DNA of 6,190 nt from Marinobacterium_E sp035458585 (lineage in GTDB: Bacteria; Pseudomonadota; Gammaproteobacteria; Pseudomonadales; Balneatricaceae), in contig DATHZN010000106.1 in assembly GCA_035458585.1 (NCBI GenBank), positions 1-6,190 on the forward strand. Direction: 5' to 3'. Made by a program: the position numbers and the translations under genes. The notes under the pieces were generated by a model. It did no database searches. It was not told the origin of the DNA and saw only the letters and a program-made list of their open reading frames with translations. Position 1 is the first letter of the stretch; the number at the start of each line of letters is the position of its first letter. This document shows, in pieces, positions 1-5,852 of this stretch.

Positions 1-83
1 CCTGTAAGCTTAGTGGCGGCATCCCTGTCGTCAAAATTCCCAGAGCACACTCCCGGTAAACTGGTCTCTCCGTGCATTTTTAG

Positions 84-99
84 CCTACCTACCTACCTG
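84..99. repeat. Short tandem CCTA repeat
   Basis: Three perfect CCTA units are followed by a fourth, CCTG. This is a small simple-sequence repeat in non-coding DNA. It is too short, and too far from any start codon, to argue for phase variation. Confidence 0.6.
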
Positions 100-385
100 A
101 GCTGAGTGATTGAGGAAATGAGCCCAGTATGCCAGTTTGTCGGGTTGCGTTAATGCACCATGGTGAGTCACTCTTTCGTCCATCAATGGGATCAAACTTG
201 TTAACATATCGCTGCGCTGCATTGCTTTGCTTTGTATAGCCTTTCCAGGCCCTCGGCGGCAGGTTTTTTTGATTACGGATGATCGTATGCCGTGAGGTAC
301 ACGGATATGTGGAGCTTGGCCCGCATGAGGCTGGCAGGGGTCTATTGACGGCGTGTCTGGGGCGGCGCACGCGTTAGTGGTTCAC

Positions 386-401
386 CTGAAATTTCTTTCA
401 G
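386..401. promoter_or_regulatory. 16-bp palindrome CTGAAA-N4-TTTCAG upstream of rplM promoter
   Basis: A perfect 6-bp inverted repeat (CTGAAA / TTTCAG, spacer TTTC) lies about 30 bases upstream of the rplM -10 hexamer. Its centre is near -50 relative to the expected transcription start. That position suits a regulator-binding site, but no known operator is recognised. It could also be the base of a weak transcript-end hairpin for something upstream. The role is inferred from position only. Confidence 0.3.
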
Positions 402-408
402 TCGAACT

Positions 409-443
409 ATTCTAAAATTCCTTGATTAATGTATAATCCGCGC
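409..443 (+). promoter_or_regulatory. Sigma70-type promoter of rplM-rpsI with GC-rich discriminator
   Basis: A perfect TATAAT -10 hexamer sits at 432-437. It is followed immediately by CCGCGC (438-443), a GC-rich discriminator of the kind seen at ribosomal promoters under ppGpp/DksA control. The -35 region is weak: the best-placed hexamers around 409-415 (ATTCTA or TTCTAA) match the consensus poorly. The expected transcript start near 444-446 gives a leader of about 140 nt before rplM. Stringent control is inferred from the discriminator and from knowledge of r-protein promoters. Confidence 0.7.
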
Positions 444-444
444 T

Positions 445-583
445 CCGCTGAACATAGCGGTCGTAACTAGAAAGTTGTATCTAAAGTCTAACTCTTTGAG
501 TTAGTTGGCTTGCAACCAATAATTATAAGGTAAGCCGGGACCAACCCACTGGTTGATTCGAGGTTTATAGATAGGAAATTATC
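445..583 (+). promoter_or_regulatory. Structured 5' leader of rplM, possible L13 autoregulatory leader
   Basis: The leader contains several hairpins: CCGCT/AGCGG (445-449 with 456-460), a perfect 7-bp stem CTAACTC/GAGTTAG (488-494 with 498-504), and CAACC/GGTTG (542-546 with 551-555). Two further pairings compete with the last hairpin: GTTGG 504-508 with CCAAC 541-545, and CAACCA 513-518 with TGGTTG 550-555. The ribosome binding site AGGAAA (573-578) lies just downstream. Autogenous repression of rplM-rpsI by L13 is known in Escherichia coli. That this leader works the same way is inference. Confidence 0.5.
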
Positions 584-1015
584 ATGTCTTACACTGTTAG
601 TGCTAAGCCAGCCGAAGTAAAACGCGACTGGTTTGTTGTAGACGCTGAAGGTAAAACCCTTGGCCGTCTGGCAACTGAAATTGCTCGCCGCCTGCGTGGC
701 AAGCACAAGGCGGAGTACACTCCGCACGTTGATACTGGCGACTACATCGTTGTAGTAAACGCCGAGAAAGTACACGTTACCGGTAACAAGCGTGCCGATA
801 AGATGTACTACCGTCACTCAGGCTTCCCAGGTGGTCTGAAAGAAGCGAACTTCGAGAAGATGATGCAGACTTTCCCTGAGCGCACTATTGAGCTTGCGGT
901 TAAAGGCATGCTGCCGAAAGGCCCTCTGGGTCGTGCTATGTACAGCAAGCTGAAAGTGTACGCTGGTGCTAACCACCCGCATGCTGCACAGCAGCCTCAA
1001 GAACTAGACATCTAA
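584..1015 (+). CDS. rplM: 50S ribosomal protein L13 (uL13)
   Basis: This is an early-assembling protein of the large ribosomal subunit that binds 23S rRNA. The 143 residues match the family's usual length (142 in E. coli) and align nearly end to end with it. Recognisable stretches include KRDWFVVDAEGKTLGRLAT near residues 14-32, RRLRGKHKAEYTPHVDTGDY near 35-54, the GMLPKGPLGR block near 108-117, and the C-terminal HAAQQPQELDI. The ATG at 584 is supported by AGGAAA at 573-578 and by the N-terminus matching the family. It is the first gene of a two-gene unit with rpsI, 13 nt downstream. Expression is likely high, stringently controlled and possibly limited by L13 itself through the leader. Nothing is odd in the reading frame. 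Confidence 0.98.
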   Translation: MSYTVSAKPAEVKRDWFVVDAEGKTLGRLATEIARRLRGKHKAEYTPHVDTGDYIVVVNAEKVHVTGNKRADKMYYRHSGFPGGLKEANFEKMMQTFPERTIELAVKGMLPKGPLGRAMYSKLKVYAGANHPHAAQQPQELDI

Positions 1016-1028
1016 GGGGAAAGCGAAC

Positions 1029-1421
1029 ATGGCAACTACTCAGTACTACGGCACTGGCCGTCGCAAAACTTCCACTGCTCGCGTATTCCTGCGCCCAGGC
1101 ACTGGTAACATCTCTATTAACAACCGCACAATCGAAGAGTACTTCGGTCGTGAAACAGCTCGCATGATTGTTAAGCAGCCACTCGAGCTGACTGACAATG
1201 TTGAAAAGTTTGATGTATACGTTACTGTCACTGGTGGTGGCGGCTTCGGTCAGGCTGGTGCGATTCGTCATGGCATCACTCGTGCGCTGATGGAATATGA
1301 TGAAACACTGCGTCCTACACTGCGCCAAGCTGGTTTTGTAACCCGCGACGCCCGTGAAGTTGAGCGTAAGAAAGTGGGTCTTCGTAAAGCACGTAAGCGT
1401 CCACAGTTCTCGAAGCGTTAA
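1029..1421 (+). CDS. rpsI: 30S ribosomal protein S9 (uS9)
   Basis: This small-subunit head protein has a C-terminal tail that reaches the P-site tRNA. The 130 residues equal the family length. Diagnostic segments are the N-terminal QYYGTGRRKTSTARVF, the central FGRETARM, the GQAGAIRHGITRALMEYDE block near residues 73-91, and the basic tail ending RPQFSKR, whose last residues contact tRNA in known ribosome structures. The ATG follows a clear AGGGGA ribosome binding site (1015-1020) that overlaps the rplM stop region. It is co-transcribed with rplM and followed within about 30 nt by a strong intrinsic terminator. That terminator separates it from the pet operon. Confidence 0.98.
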   Translation: MATTQYYGTGRRKTSTARVFLRPGTGNISINNRTIEEYFGRETARMIVKQPLELTDNVEKFDVYVTVTGGGGFGQAGAIRHGITRALMEYDETLRPTLRQAGFVTRDAREVERKKVGLRKARKRPQFSKR

Positions 1422-1448
1422 TCAGCTTCTTGCTATTCTACGGCAAAG

Positions 1449-1481
1449 AAAAGCCCGAGCCTCTATGCTCGGGCTTTTTTG
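1449..1481 (+). terminator. Intrinsic terminator after rpsI
   Basis: A perfect 10-bp stem (AAGCCCGAGC at 1451-1460, GCTCGGGCTT at 1467-1476) with a six-base loop (CTCTAT) runs directly into TTTTTT (1475-1480). The A residues before the stem extend pairing into the T run. They may also let it work in reverse, although no - strand gene ends here. Confidence 0.93.
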
Positions 1482-1550
1482 TTATTAGCTTAGTTCGGTT
1501 TGGTTAAAACGGGTCGGGTTCAATTTGGTCCGACAAACTCTTGTTTCACC

Positions 1551-1579
1551 TTGAAAATAATAGGCCTTTTCTTTACTAT
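1551..1579 (+). promoter_or_regulatory. Sigma70-type promoter of petABC
   Basis: TTGAAA at 1551-1556 and TACTAT at 1574-1579 are separated by exactly 17 nt. Each hexamer matches consensus at five of six positions. It lies between the rpsI terminator and petA, so the pet genes have their own promoter. Transcription would start near 1586, leaving a 5' untranslated region of about 120 nt. That region holds two small potential hairpins: CCGG/CCGG at 1611-1623 and GAAAAC/GTTTTC at 1623-1642. Confidence 0.7.
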
Positions 1580-1707
1580 TCGCGCCAGCGATCGGACTAT
1601 CGGTTATAAGCCGGAAGCTCCGGAAAACGAATTTATGTTTTCGAAAATATGTAAGCCCCGGCACTCTGATTGGCAGTTTGTTTAGGGGATTCAAGGGAGA
1701 TTAGTTG

Positions 1708-2304
1708 ATGAGCAATGACGGCGTTAACAAAGGCCGGCGTCGACTGCTAATCGGAGCCACCTCAGCTGTTGGTGCGGTGGGTGCGATTGGAGCGGCGGTA
1801 CCTTTTGTTGCTTCATGGAATCCCAGTGCAAAAGCTAAGGCTGCCGGTGCTCCTGTGAGAGCCGACATCAGCAAGCTTGAACCTGGGCAGCAGATGATTG
1901 TTGAATGGCGTGGAAAGCCCGTCTGGATCGTCCGCCGCACACCTGAAGCTTTGGCAAATTTGGCAAAACTGAATGATGTTGTTGCTGACCCTAATTCCGA
2001 GAAGCCTCAGCAACCTGGTTATGTACCCGGCGATGAAACTCGCGCTATTCGTGCCGAGTTTATGGTGATGGTTGGTATCTGTACGCACCTTGGCTGTTCA
2101 CCAACTTACCGTCCAGAAATCGCGCCAGACGATATGGGTGCCGATTGGCTAGGTGGGTACTTCTGTCCATGCCATGGTTCACGCTTCGATCTCTCGGGTC
2201 GCGTATACAAAGGCGTTCCTGCACCGACTAACCTGGTTGTTCCACCTCACTCTTATGAGGGCGATAACATGCTTGTTATCGGCGTAGACACGGAGACTGC
2301 ATAA
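1708..2304 (+). CDS. petA: Ubiquinol-cytochrome c reductase iron-sulfur subunit (Rieske protein)
   Basis: This subunit carries the 2Fe-2S cluster that takes the first electron from ubiquinol at the Qo site and passes it to cytochrome c1. The 198-residue protein has an N-terminal GRRRLLIG Tat-type motif (residues 9-16), followed by an Ala/Gly/Val-rich membrane anchor to about residue 37, then the periplasmic Rieske domain. Cluster motifs are intact: CTHLGC (Cys125, His127, Cys130) and CPCHGS (Cys153, Cys155, His156). Cys125, His127, Cys153 and His156 are the expected ligands, and Cys130-Cys155 the expected disulfide. I place the start at ATG 1708, 8 nt after GGGAG (1695-1699); the in-frame TTG at 1705 is less likely. 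The stop codon overlaps the petB start (TAATG), indicating translational coupling. Confidence 0.97.
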   Translation: MSNDGVNKGRRRLLIGATSAVGAVGAIGAAVPFVASWNPSAKAKAAGAPVRADISKLEPGQQMIVEWRGKPVWIVRRTPEALANLAKLNDVVADPNSEKPQQPGYVPGDETRAIRAEFMVMVGICTHLGCSPTYRPEIAPDDMGADWLGGYFCPCHGSRFDLSGRVYKGVPAPTNLVVPPHSYEGDNMLVIGVDTETA

Positions 2305-3560
2305 TGGCTGGTTCACGTAATAAGGGTAACCCAGGACTCATGGGTTGGATTGATGATCGTTTCCCTGCTACTGCATTGTGGGAAGATCATCTGGCAAAAT
2401 ACTACGCGCCACGAAACTTCAACTTCTGGTACTTCTTTGGCTCGCTAGCGCTGCTTGTGTTGGTCAACCAGATTGTGACCGGTATTTGGCTGACGATGAG
2501 TTACAACCCCTCAGCCGAAGGCGCTTTTGCTTCTATTGAATACATCATGCGTGATGTTGAGTACGGGTGGCTGCTTCGCTATCTTCATTCGACTGGTGCT
2601 TCAGCCTTCTTTGTTGTGGTTTATCTCCACATGTTCCGTGGGATGATGTACGGCTCCTACCAGAAGCCTCGCGAGCTGGTGTGGCTCTTTGGTATGACGA
2701 TTTACCTGGCGCTAATGGCTGAGGCGTTCATGGGCTACCTGCTACCTTGGGGGCAAATGTCATACTGGGGTGCACAGGTTATCGTATCGCTGTTCGGTGC
2801 CATCCCTGTTATTGGTGAAGACCTGCAGCAGTGGATTCGTGGTGACTATCTAATATCAGGTATCACGCTAAACCGGTTCTTTGCACTGCATGTCATTGCC
2901 CTGCCTATTGTGATTCTGGCGCTGGTTGTACTGCACATTATTGCTCTGCACGAAGTAGGCTCTAACAACCCTGACGGTATCGACATTAAAGAGAAGAAAG
3001 ATGAGAACGGGGTGCCGCTGGACGGTATACCTTTCCACCCCTACTACACGGTAAAAGATATCGTCGGTGTTGTGGTGTTCCTTTTTGTCTTCTGCTTTGT
3101 TGTCTTCTTCTTCCCTGAGGGCGGTGGTTACTTCCTAGAGAAGCCAAACTTCGAACCTGCAAACCCGTTGAAGACGCCTGAGCATATTGCGCCAGTCTGG
3201 TACTTCACACCGTTCTACGCGATCTTGCGTGCGATCACCTTCCCGCTCTTCGGGTTGGATGCGAAGTTCTGGGGTGTAGTGGCGATGGGAGCCGCGATAG
3301 CAATTCTGTTTGTGTTGCCATGGCTTGATCGCTCGCCCGTACGTTCCATGCGTTACAAAGGCTGGTACAGCAAAATTGCACTGTTGATCTTCGCTGTATG
3401 CTTCGTGATTCTCGGTATTCTCGGTGCGATTCCTGCGACACCAGGGCGTACGCTGGTGGCGCAGATCTGCACAGCGCTTTACTTCGCGTACTTTATTCTG
3501 ATGCCTTGGTACACCAGCAGAGAGAAAACATCACCAGTTCCGGAGAGGGTTACAGGCTAA
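2304..3560 (+). CDS. petB: Ubiquinol-cytochrome c reductase, cytochrome b subunit
   Basis: This is the membrane core of the bc1 complex. It holds haems bL and bH and forms the Qo and Qi quinone sites. At 418 residues it is a full-length bacterial cytochrome b, with both the b6-like N-terminal part and the subunit-IV-like C-terminal part, and hydrophobic segments throughout. Haem-ligand histidines are His95/His109 (14 apart) and His196/His211 (15 apart). MGYLLPWGQMSYWGA (143-157) is the conserved cd-loop region. The Qo motif is PVWY (297-300) rather than the common PEWY. HEVGSNNPDG (216-225) follows the second histidine pair. The start shares one base with the petA stop, and CGGAGA (2291-2296) supplies the ribosome binding site. 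Its own stop overlaps the petC start in the same way. It is separate from petC, not a fused fbcH-type gene. Confidence 0.97.
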   Translation: MAGSRNKGNPGLMGWIDDRFPATALWEDHLAKYYAPRNFNFWYFFGSLALLVLVNQIVTGIWLTMSYNPSAEGAFASIEYIMRDVEYGWLLRYLHSTGASAFFVVVYLHMFRGMMYGSYQKPRELVWLFGMTIYLALMAEAFMGYLLPWGQMSYWGAQVIVSLFGAIPVIGEDLQQWIRGDYLISGITLNRFFALHVIALPIVILALVVLHIIALHEVGSNNPDGIDIKEKKDENGVPLDGIPFHPYYTVKDIVGVVVFLFVFCFVVFFFPEGGGYFLEKPNFEPANPLKTPEHIAPVWYFTPFYAILRAITFPLFGLDAKFWGVVAMGAAIAILFVLPWLDRSPVRSMRYKGWYSKIALLIFAVCFVILGILGAIPATPGRTLVAQICTALYFAYFILMPWYTSREKTSPVPERVTG

Positions 3561-4336
3561 TGAAAAAGTTTATTGTTGCTTTCTTAGTCGCTCTGCTGCC
3601 TATCGGAGCGATGGCTGCAGGTGGTGCGAAGCTACCCCTGCAGGAAATAGAGACAGATTACACGAACCTAGGCTCGCTTCAGCGCGGTATGCAGACATTC
3701 GTTAACCGCTGTATGGGTTGTCATTCGGCTGGGTTTCAGCGTTTTGAGCGTGCCGCTCAGGATTTGGGCCTGCCCAACAATCTGGTTGAAGAGTACCTGA
3801 TCTTTGATAAAGACAAGAAGATCGGCGAACACATGACCAGTGCGATGTCGGCTGACGACTCCAAGGTGTGGTTTGGTAACCCGCCACCTGATCTGACCCT
3901 CGAAACGCGTCTGCGTGGTGAAAATTGGGTGTACACTTACCTGCTGAGCTTCTATGAGGATCCCTCGCGTCCCTGGGGCGTGAACAACGCGGTATACAAA
4001 GATGTGGGTATGCCAAACGTTCTTGAGGACCTGCAAGGTGTTCAGCGCCTCGAGTGTACCGAAGAGGTGCTGATGCGTTATGGTACTGAAGGCGACATCG
4101 ATCCGCTGACAGGTGCGCGCGTTGGCGGCTGTTTGAGCCACGACGCCTCTACCGGCGAGTTAACCGCTGATGAGTTCGATAAAGTTATCTATGATCTGGT
4201 AAACTTTATGGCTTACATGGCGGAGCCCTCGAAGCAGGATTCTCACCGTATTGGTACGTACGTACTGGTCTTCCTTTTCTTCTTCTTCTTCCTAGCGTAT
4301 GCGCTGAAGAGAGAGTTCTGGAAAGACGTTCATTAA
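3560..4336 (+). CDS. petC: Ubiquinol-cytochrome c reductase, cytochrome c1 subunit
   Basis: This periplasmic c-type cytochrome accepts the electron from the Rieske cluster and passes it to soluble cytochrome c. The 258-residue precursor starts with a Sec signal peptide (MKK, hydrophobic core to about 17, probable cleavage after AMA at 17-19). The haem-binding motif is CMGCH (51-55). NPPPDLTL (107-114) and GMPNVL (150-155) follow, with Met151 the likely axial ligand. Cys166 and Cys191 could form a disulfide like that in other bacterial c1 proteins. A C-terminal membrane anchor (about 232-249), containing five consecutive Phe, precedes a charged tail. The frame is open upstream into petB, but ATG 3560 is the start: it gives the signal peptide, follows GGAGAGGG (3542-3549), and overlaps the petB stop by one base. 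Confidence 0.97.
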   Translation: MKKFIVAFLVALLPIGAMAAGGAKLPLQEIETDYTNLGSLQRGMQTFVNRCMGCHSAGFQRFERAAQDLGLPNNLVEEYLIFDKDKKIGEHMTSAMSADDSKVWFGNPPPDLTLETRLRGENWVYTYLLSFYEDPSRPWGVNNAVYKDVGMPNVLEDLQGVQRLECTEEVLMRYGTEGDIDPLTGARVGGCLSHDASTGELTADEFDKVIYDLVNFMAYMAEPSKQDSHRIGTYVLVFLFFFFFLAYALKREFWKDVH

Positions 4337-4363
4337 GACAGGTTCTTGAGAACAGACCAATAA

Positions 4364-4396
4364 CTACGCGACTCGAAAGGGTCGCGTAGATTTTTT
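4364..4396 (+). terminator. Intrinsic terminator after petC
   Basis: An 11-bp stem (4364-4374 with 4379-4389, one T-G wobble) is capped by a stable GAAA tetraloop and followed by A and TTTTTT (4391-4396). It lies 27 nt after the petC stop and closes the pet operon. Readthrough to sspA cannot be excluded. Confidence 0.9.
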
Positions 4397-4401
4397 ATAT
4401 T
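4373..4401 (+). promoter_or_regulatory. Possible sspA promoter overlapping the pet terminator
   Basis: TCGAAA (4373-4378, four of six to the -35 consensus) and TATATT (4396-4401, five of six to the -10 consensus) are exactly 17 nt apart. The -35 would lie in the loop of the pet terminator and the -10 at the end of its T run. Transcription would start near 4408, leaving a leader of about 23 nt that still contains the ribosome binding site. The fit is moderate. sspA might instead use readthrough or a promoter inside petC. Confidence 0.35.
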
Positions 4402-4430
4402 TGCCGTTAAATTTTATGGGGTGACCTTAA

Positions 4431-5063
4431 ATGGGCGTAGTAGCTAAACGATCTTCAATGACCTTCTTCTCTGATGCAGGCGATCAGTACAGCCATCGTG
4501 TGCGCATCGTGCTTGCAGAAAAGGGTGTTGCAGTTGATGTCATCGACTGCAAAGAGGATGAACTACCAGAAGATGTAGCGGCACTGAATCCATATAATAG
4601 TCTGCCAACACTATTGGATCGCGAGCTGGTTCTGTTCGAACCCGGTGTAATGATGGAGTACCTCGATGAGCGTTTTCCTCACCCACCTTTGCTGCCAGTT
4701 TATCCAGTTGCGCGCGCCGAGAGTCGTCTCTATATCTACCGTATACAGCGTGACTGGTCTCGTTACGCTGACACCATTCTTAACAACGATGGTAGCGACA
4801 GCGAGATTGACGAAGCGCGCAAAGAGTTGCGCGATAGCCTGGTAGCCATCTCTCCTATCTTTGCGGAGAAGCCCTACTTCATGAGCGAAGAGTTCAGCTT
4901 AGTTGATTGCTGTATTGCCCCTATTCTGTGGCGGCTTCCTGCAATGGGGATTGAGCTGCCAGAAGCGCAGTGCAAACCACTGATGAAGTATATGGATCGC
5001 CTTTTTAATCGCGAGTCTTTCCAGGAGTCGCTGTCTGAAATCGAGCGCGAATTGCGTGACTAA
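4431..5063 (+). CDS. sspA: Stringent starvation protein A, RNA polymerase-associated
   Basis: SspA has a glutathione-S-transferase fold without transferase activity. In E. coli it binds RNA polymerase holoenzyme and reprogrammes transcription in stationary phase and acid stress. The 210 residues match the family length. The thioredoxin-like N-terminal half includes SHRVRIVLAEKGV (21-33) and NPYNSLPTL (53-61). The linker ERFPHPPLLPVYPVARAESR (80-99) contains Pro83, His84 and Tyr91, which correspond to the surface-pocket residues needed in E. coli SspA. The all-helical C-terminal half includes SLVDCCIAPILWRLP (156-170). ATG 4431 is preceded by GGGGTGA (4418-4424). sspB follows after 2 nt. The extra N-terminal residues (to about Met10) are slightly variable in the family, so a later start is possible but less likely. 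Confidence 0.95.
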   Translation: MGVVAKRSSMTFFSDAGDQYSHRVRIVLAEKGVAVDVIDCKEDELPEDVAALNPYNSLPTLLDRELVLFEPGVMMEYLDERFPHPPLLPVYPVARAESRLYIYRIQRDWSRYADTILNNDGSDSEIDEARKELRDSLVAISPIFAEKPYFMSEEFSLVDCCIAPILWRLPAMGIELPEAQCKPLMKYMDRLFNRESFQESLSEIERELRD

Positions 5064-5065
5064 GC

Positions 5066-5509
5066 ATGTCTGATATCACACCTAGCCGTGGTTACTTGGT
5101 AAAGGCACTGTTCGACTGGATAGTCGACAATGGCCTTACGCCTCACTTGGTAGTTGCGGCTGAGGTGCCAGGTACGGCCGTTCCCGACGCTTATGTTAAA
5201 GATGGTCAGATAACCCTGAACATCTCCCCGTCCGCCGTTCGCGATCTGTTTATGGACACCGAAGCGGTTAGCTTCAACGCTCGCTTCGGCGGTGTTCCGA
5301 TGCAGGTATACGTTCCAGCAGCAGCTATTCTGGCGATTTTTGCTCGTGAGAATGGTCAGGGTATGGGCTTTGGTATGGAACCTGGTGCAGACCTGTTGCA
5401 AGCGCAAGTAGAGGCAGCCCTCGAAACAGGTGATCCAACACCGCCGGCCGAACCAGAGCCGACTAAAGACGAAAAGCCCAAGAAACCTGGGCTGCGAGTC
5501 GTGAAGTAG
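5066..5509 (+). CDS. sspB: ClpXP protease specificity-enhancing factor SspB
   Basis: SspB is an adaptor that binds the ssrA tag on stalled translation products and tethers them to ClpX for degradation by ClpXP. The 147-residue protein has the folded substrate-binding domain at about residues 5-100. Conserved stretches are SRGYLVKALFDWIVDNGLTP (7-26), DGQITLNISPSAV (46-58) and VSFNARFGGVP (68-78). A low-complexity, Pro/Glu/Lys-rich flexible linker (about 120-140) leads to the C-terminal GLRVVK, the conserved ClpX-docking peptide. The domain-linker-tail architecture is complete; the linker is shorter than in E. coli. The start is two bases after the sspA stop with no strong Shine-Dalgarno sequence, so translation probably depends on coupling to sspA. 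It uses TAG as stop. Confidence 0.96.
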   Translation: MSDITPSRGYLVKALFDWIVDNGLTPHLVVAAEVPGTAVPDAYVKDGQITLNISPSAVRDLFMDTEAVSFNARFGGVPMQVYVPAAAILAIFARENGQGMGFGMEPGADLLQAQVEAALETGDPTPPAEPEPTKDEKPKKPGLRVVK

Positions 5510-5510
5510 T

Positions 5511-5535
5511 TTCGCCATACCGGCGAAGATCTTTT
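5511..5535 (+). terminator. Weak hairpin terminator after sspB
   Basis: TTCGCC (5511-5516) can pair with GGCGAA (5522-5527) around a five-base loop, followed by GATCTTTT. It starts directly after the sspB stop codon. The short T run makes it a weak intrinsic terminator, or a 3'-end stabilising hairpin. Confidence 0.5.
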
Positions 5536-5599
5536 CGCATCAGTGCGACTAAACCCTCTTATATCCCTCGGCGTTTTACCACCAGCGGCGCCACTCGTG

Positions 5600-5681
5600 T
5601 ATCCTTTTGCTACCCGCTCGAGACATTCATGTGTCGCTTTGTAACTTGCATCCCTGTAAATTGAAAAGTCGCAAAAGGATA
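5600..5681. repeat. Long-range inverted repeat TATCCTTTTGC / GCAAAAGGATA
   Basis: An exact 11-bp inverted repeat occupies 5600-5610 and 5671-5681, with 60 bases between the arms. Similarity continues outward with mismatches for another dozen or so bases. The enclosed segment includes CATTCATG (5624-5631) and CATCCCTG (5649-5656). It could be a folded RNA or the boundaries of a small repeat unit. No transposase or target duplication is visible. Confidence 0.6.
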
Positions 5682-5852
5682 GACGGGCCACACCGCCGGA
5701 CCTGCGAAAATGGCTCCGTAGAAAGTGAAAACTATTTCCTAACCTCCGACCAGTTGAGTGGTCGATAGCGTGTTTAGCGTTATCTTTAGGGGCTGATATG
5801 GGGGTGAGCGCGGTTGATTGGGGAGCGCGGCCGGCTATGCCTATCGCGTCTT

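Larger units (their letters stand above)
1..403. other. Non-coding stretch upstream of rplM promoter
   Basis: I see no convincing gene here. A - strand open frame over 89-370 encodes a basic, Ser/Pro/Arg-rich 93-residue peptide that resembles no family I know. On the + strand, the frame open from the left edge stops at 103-105 after 34 codons of unremarkable sequence. Visible structure is limited to a CATCCCTG motif at 20-27, a second partial copy cut by the edge at 1-4, a short tetranucleotide repeat at 84-99, a T7 run at 264-270 without a good preceding hairpin, and a palindrome at 386-401. It could be a degenerate intergenic region or the remnant of a repeat element. Confidence 0.6.

Noticed and set aside
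249..270. Possible terminator: GC-rich segment before a T7 run
   Set aside because: Only a 3-bp stem (GCC/GGC) forms and it is not adjacent to the T run; no gene ends upstream within the window.
89..370. 93-codon open frame on the - strand upstream of rplM
   Set aside because: Low-information, basic, Ser/Pro-rich translation with no recognisable domain; probably chance.
488..817. 109-codon open frame on the - strand across the rplM leader and 5' half
   Set aside because: It is the antisense shadow of rplM and its structured leader.
1500..1694. Small open frames on both strands between rpsI and petA
   Set aside because: They overlap the pet promoter and leader and show no protein-like pattern.
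1705..1707. TTG as petA start
   Set aside because: The adjacent ATG at 1708 has a standard start codon and good ribosome-binding-site spacing, and matches family N-termini.
3398..3559. Upstream extension of the petC reading frame into petB
   Set aside because: It would put about 54 unrelated residues before the signal peptide. ATG 3560 has the ribosome binding site and the stop/start overlap.
3668..4141. 157-codon open frame on the - strand inside petC
   Set aside because: It is antisense to a clear cytochrome c1 gene and has no family resemblance.
5600..5681. Insertion sequence or CRISPR array
   Set aside because: There is no transposase, no target duplication and no exact direct repeats with unique spacers; the ~24-nt motif spacing is degenerate.
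5356..5691. 111-codon open frame on the - strand overlapping the sspB 3' end
   Set aside because: It runs antisense into the secure sspB gene, resembles no known family, and much of it consists of inverted-repeat sequence.
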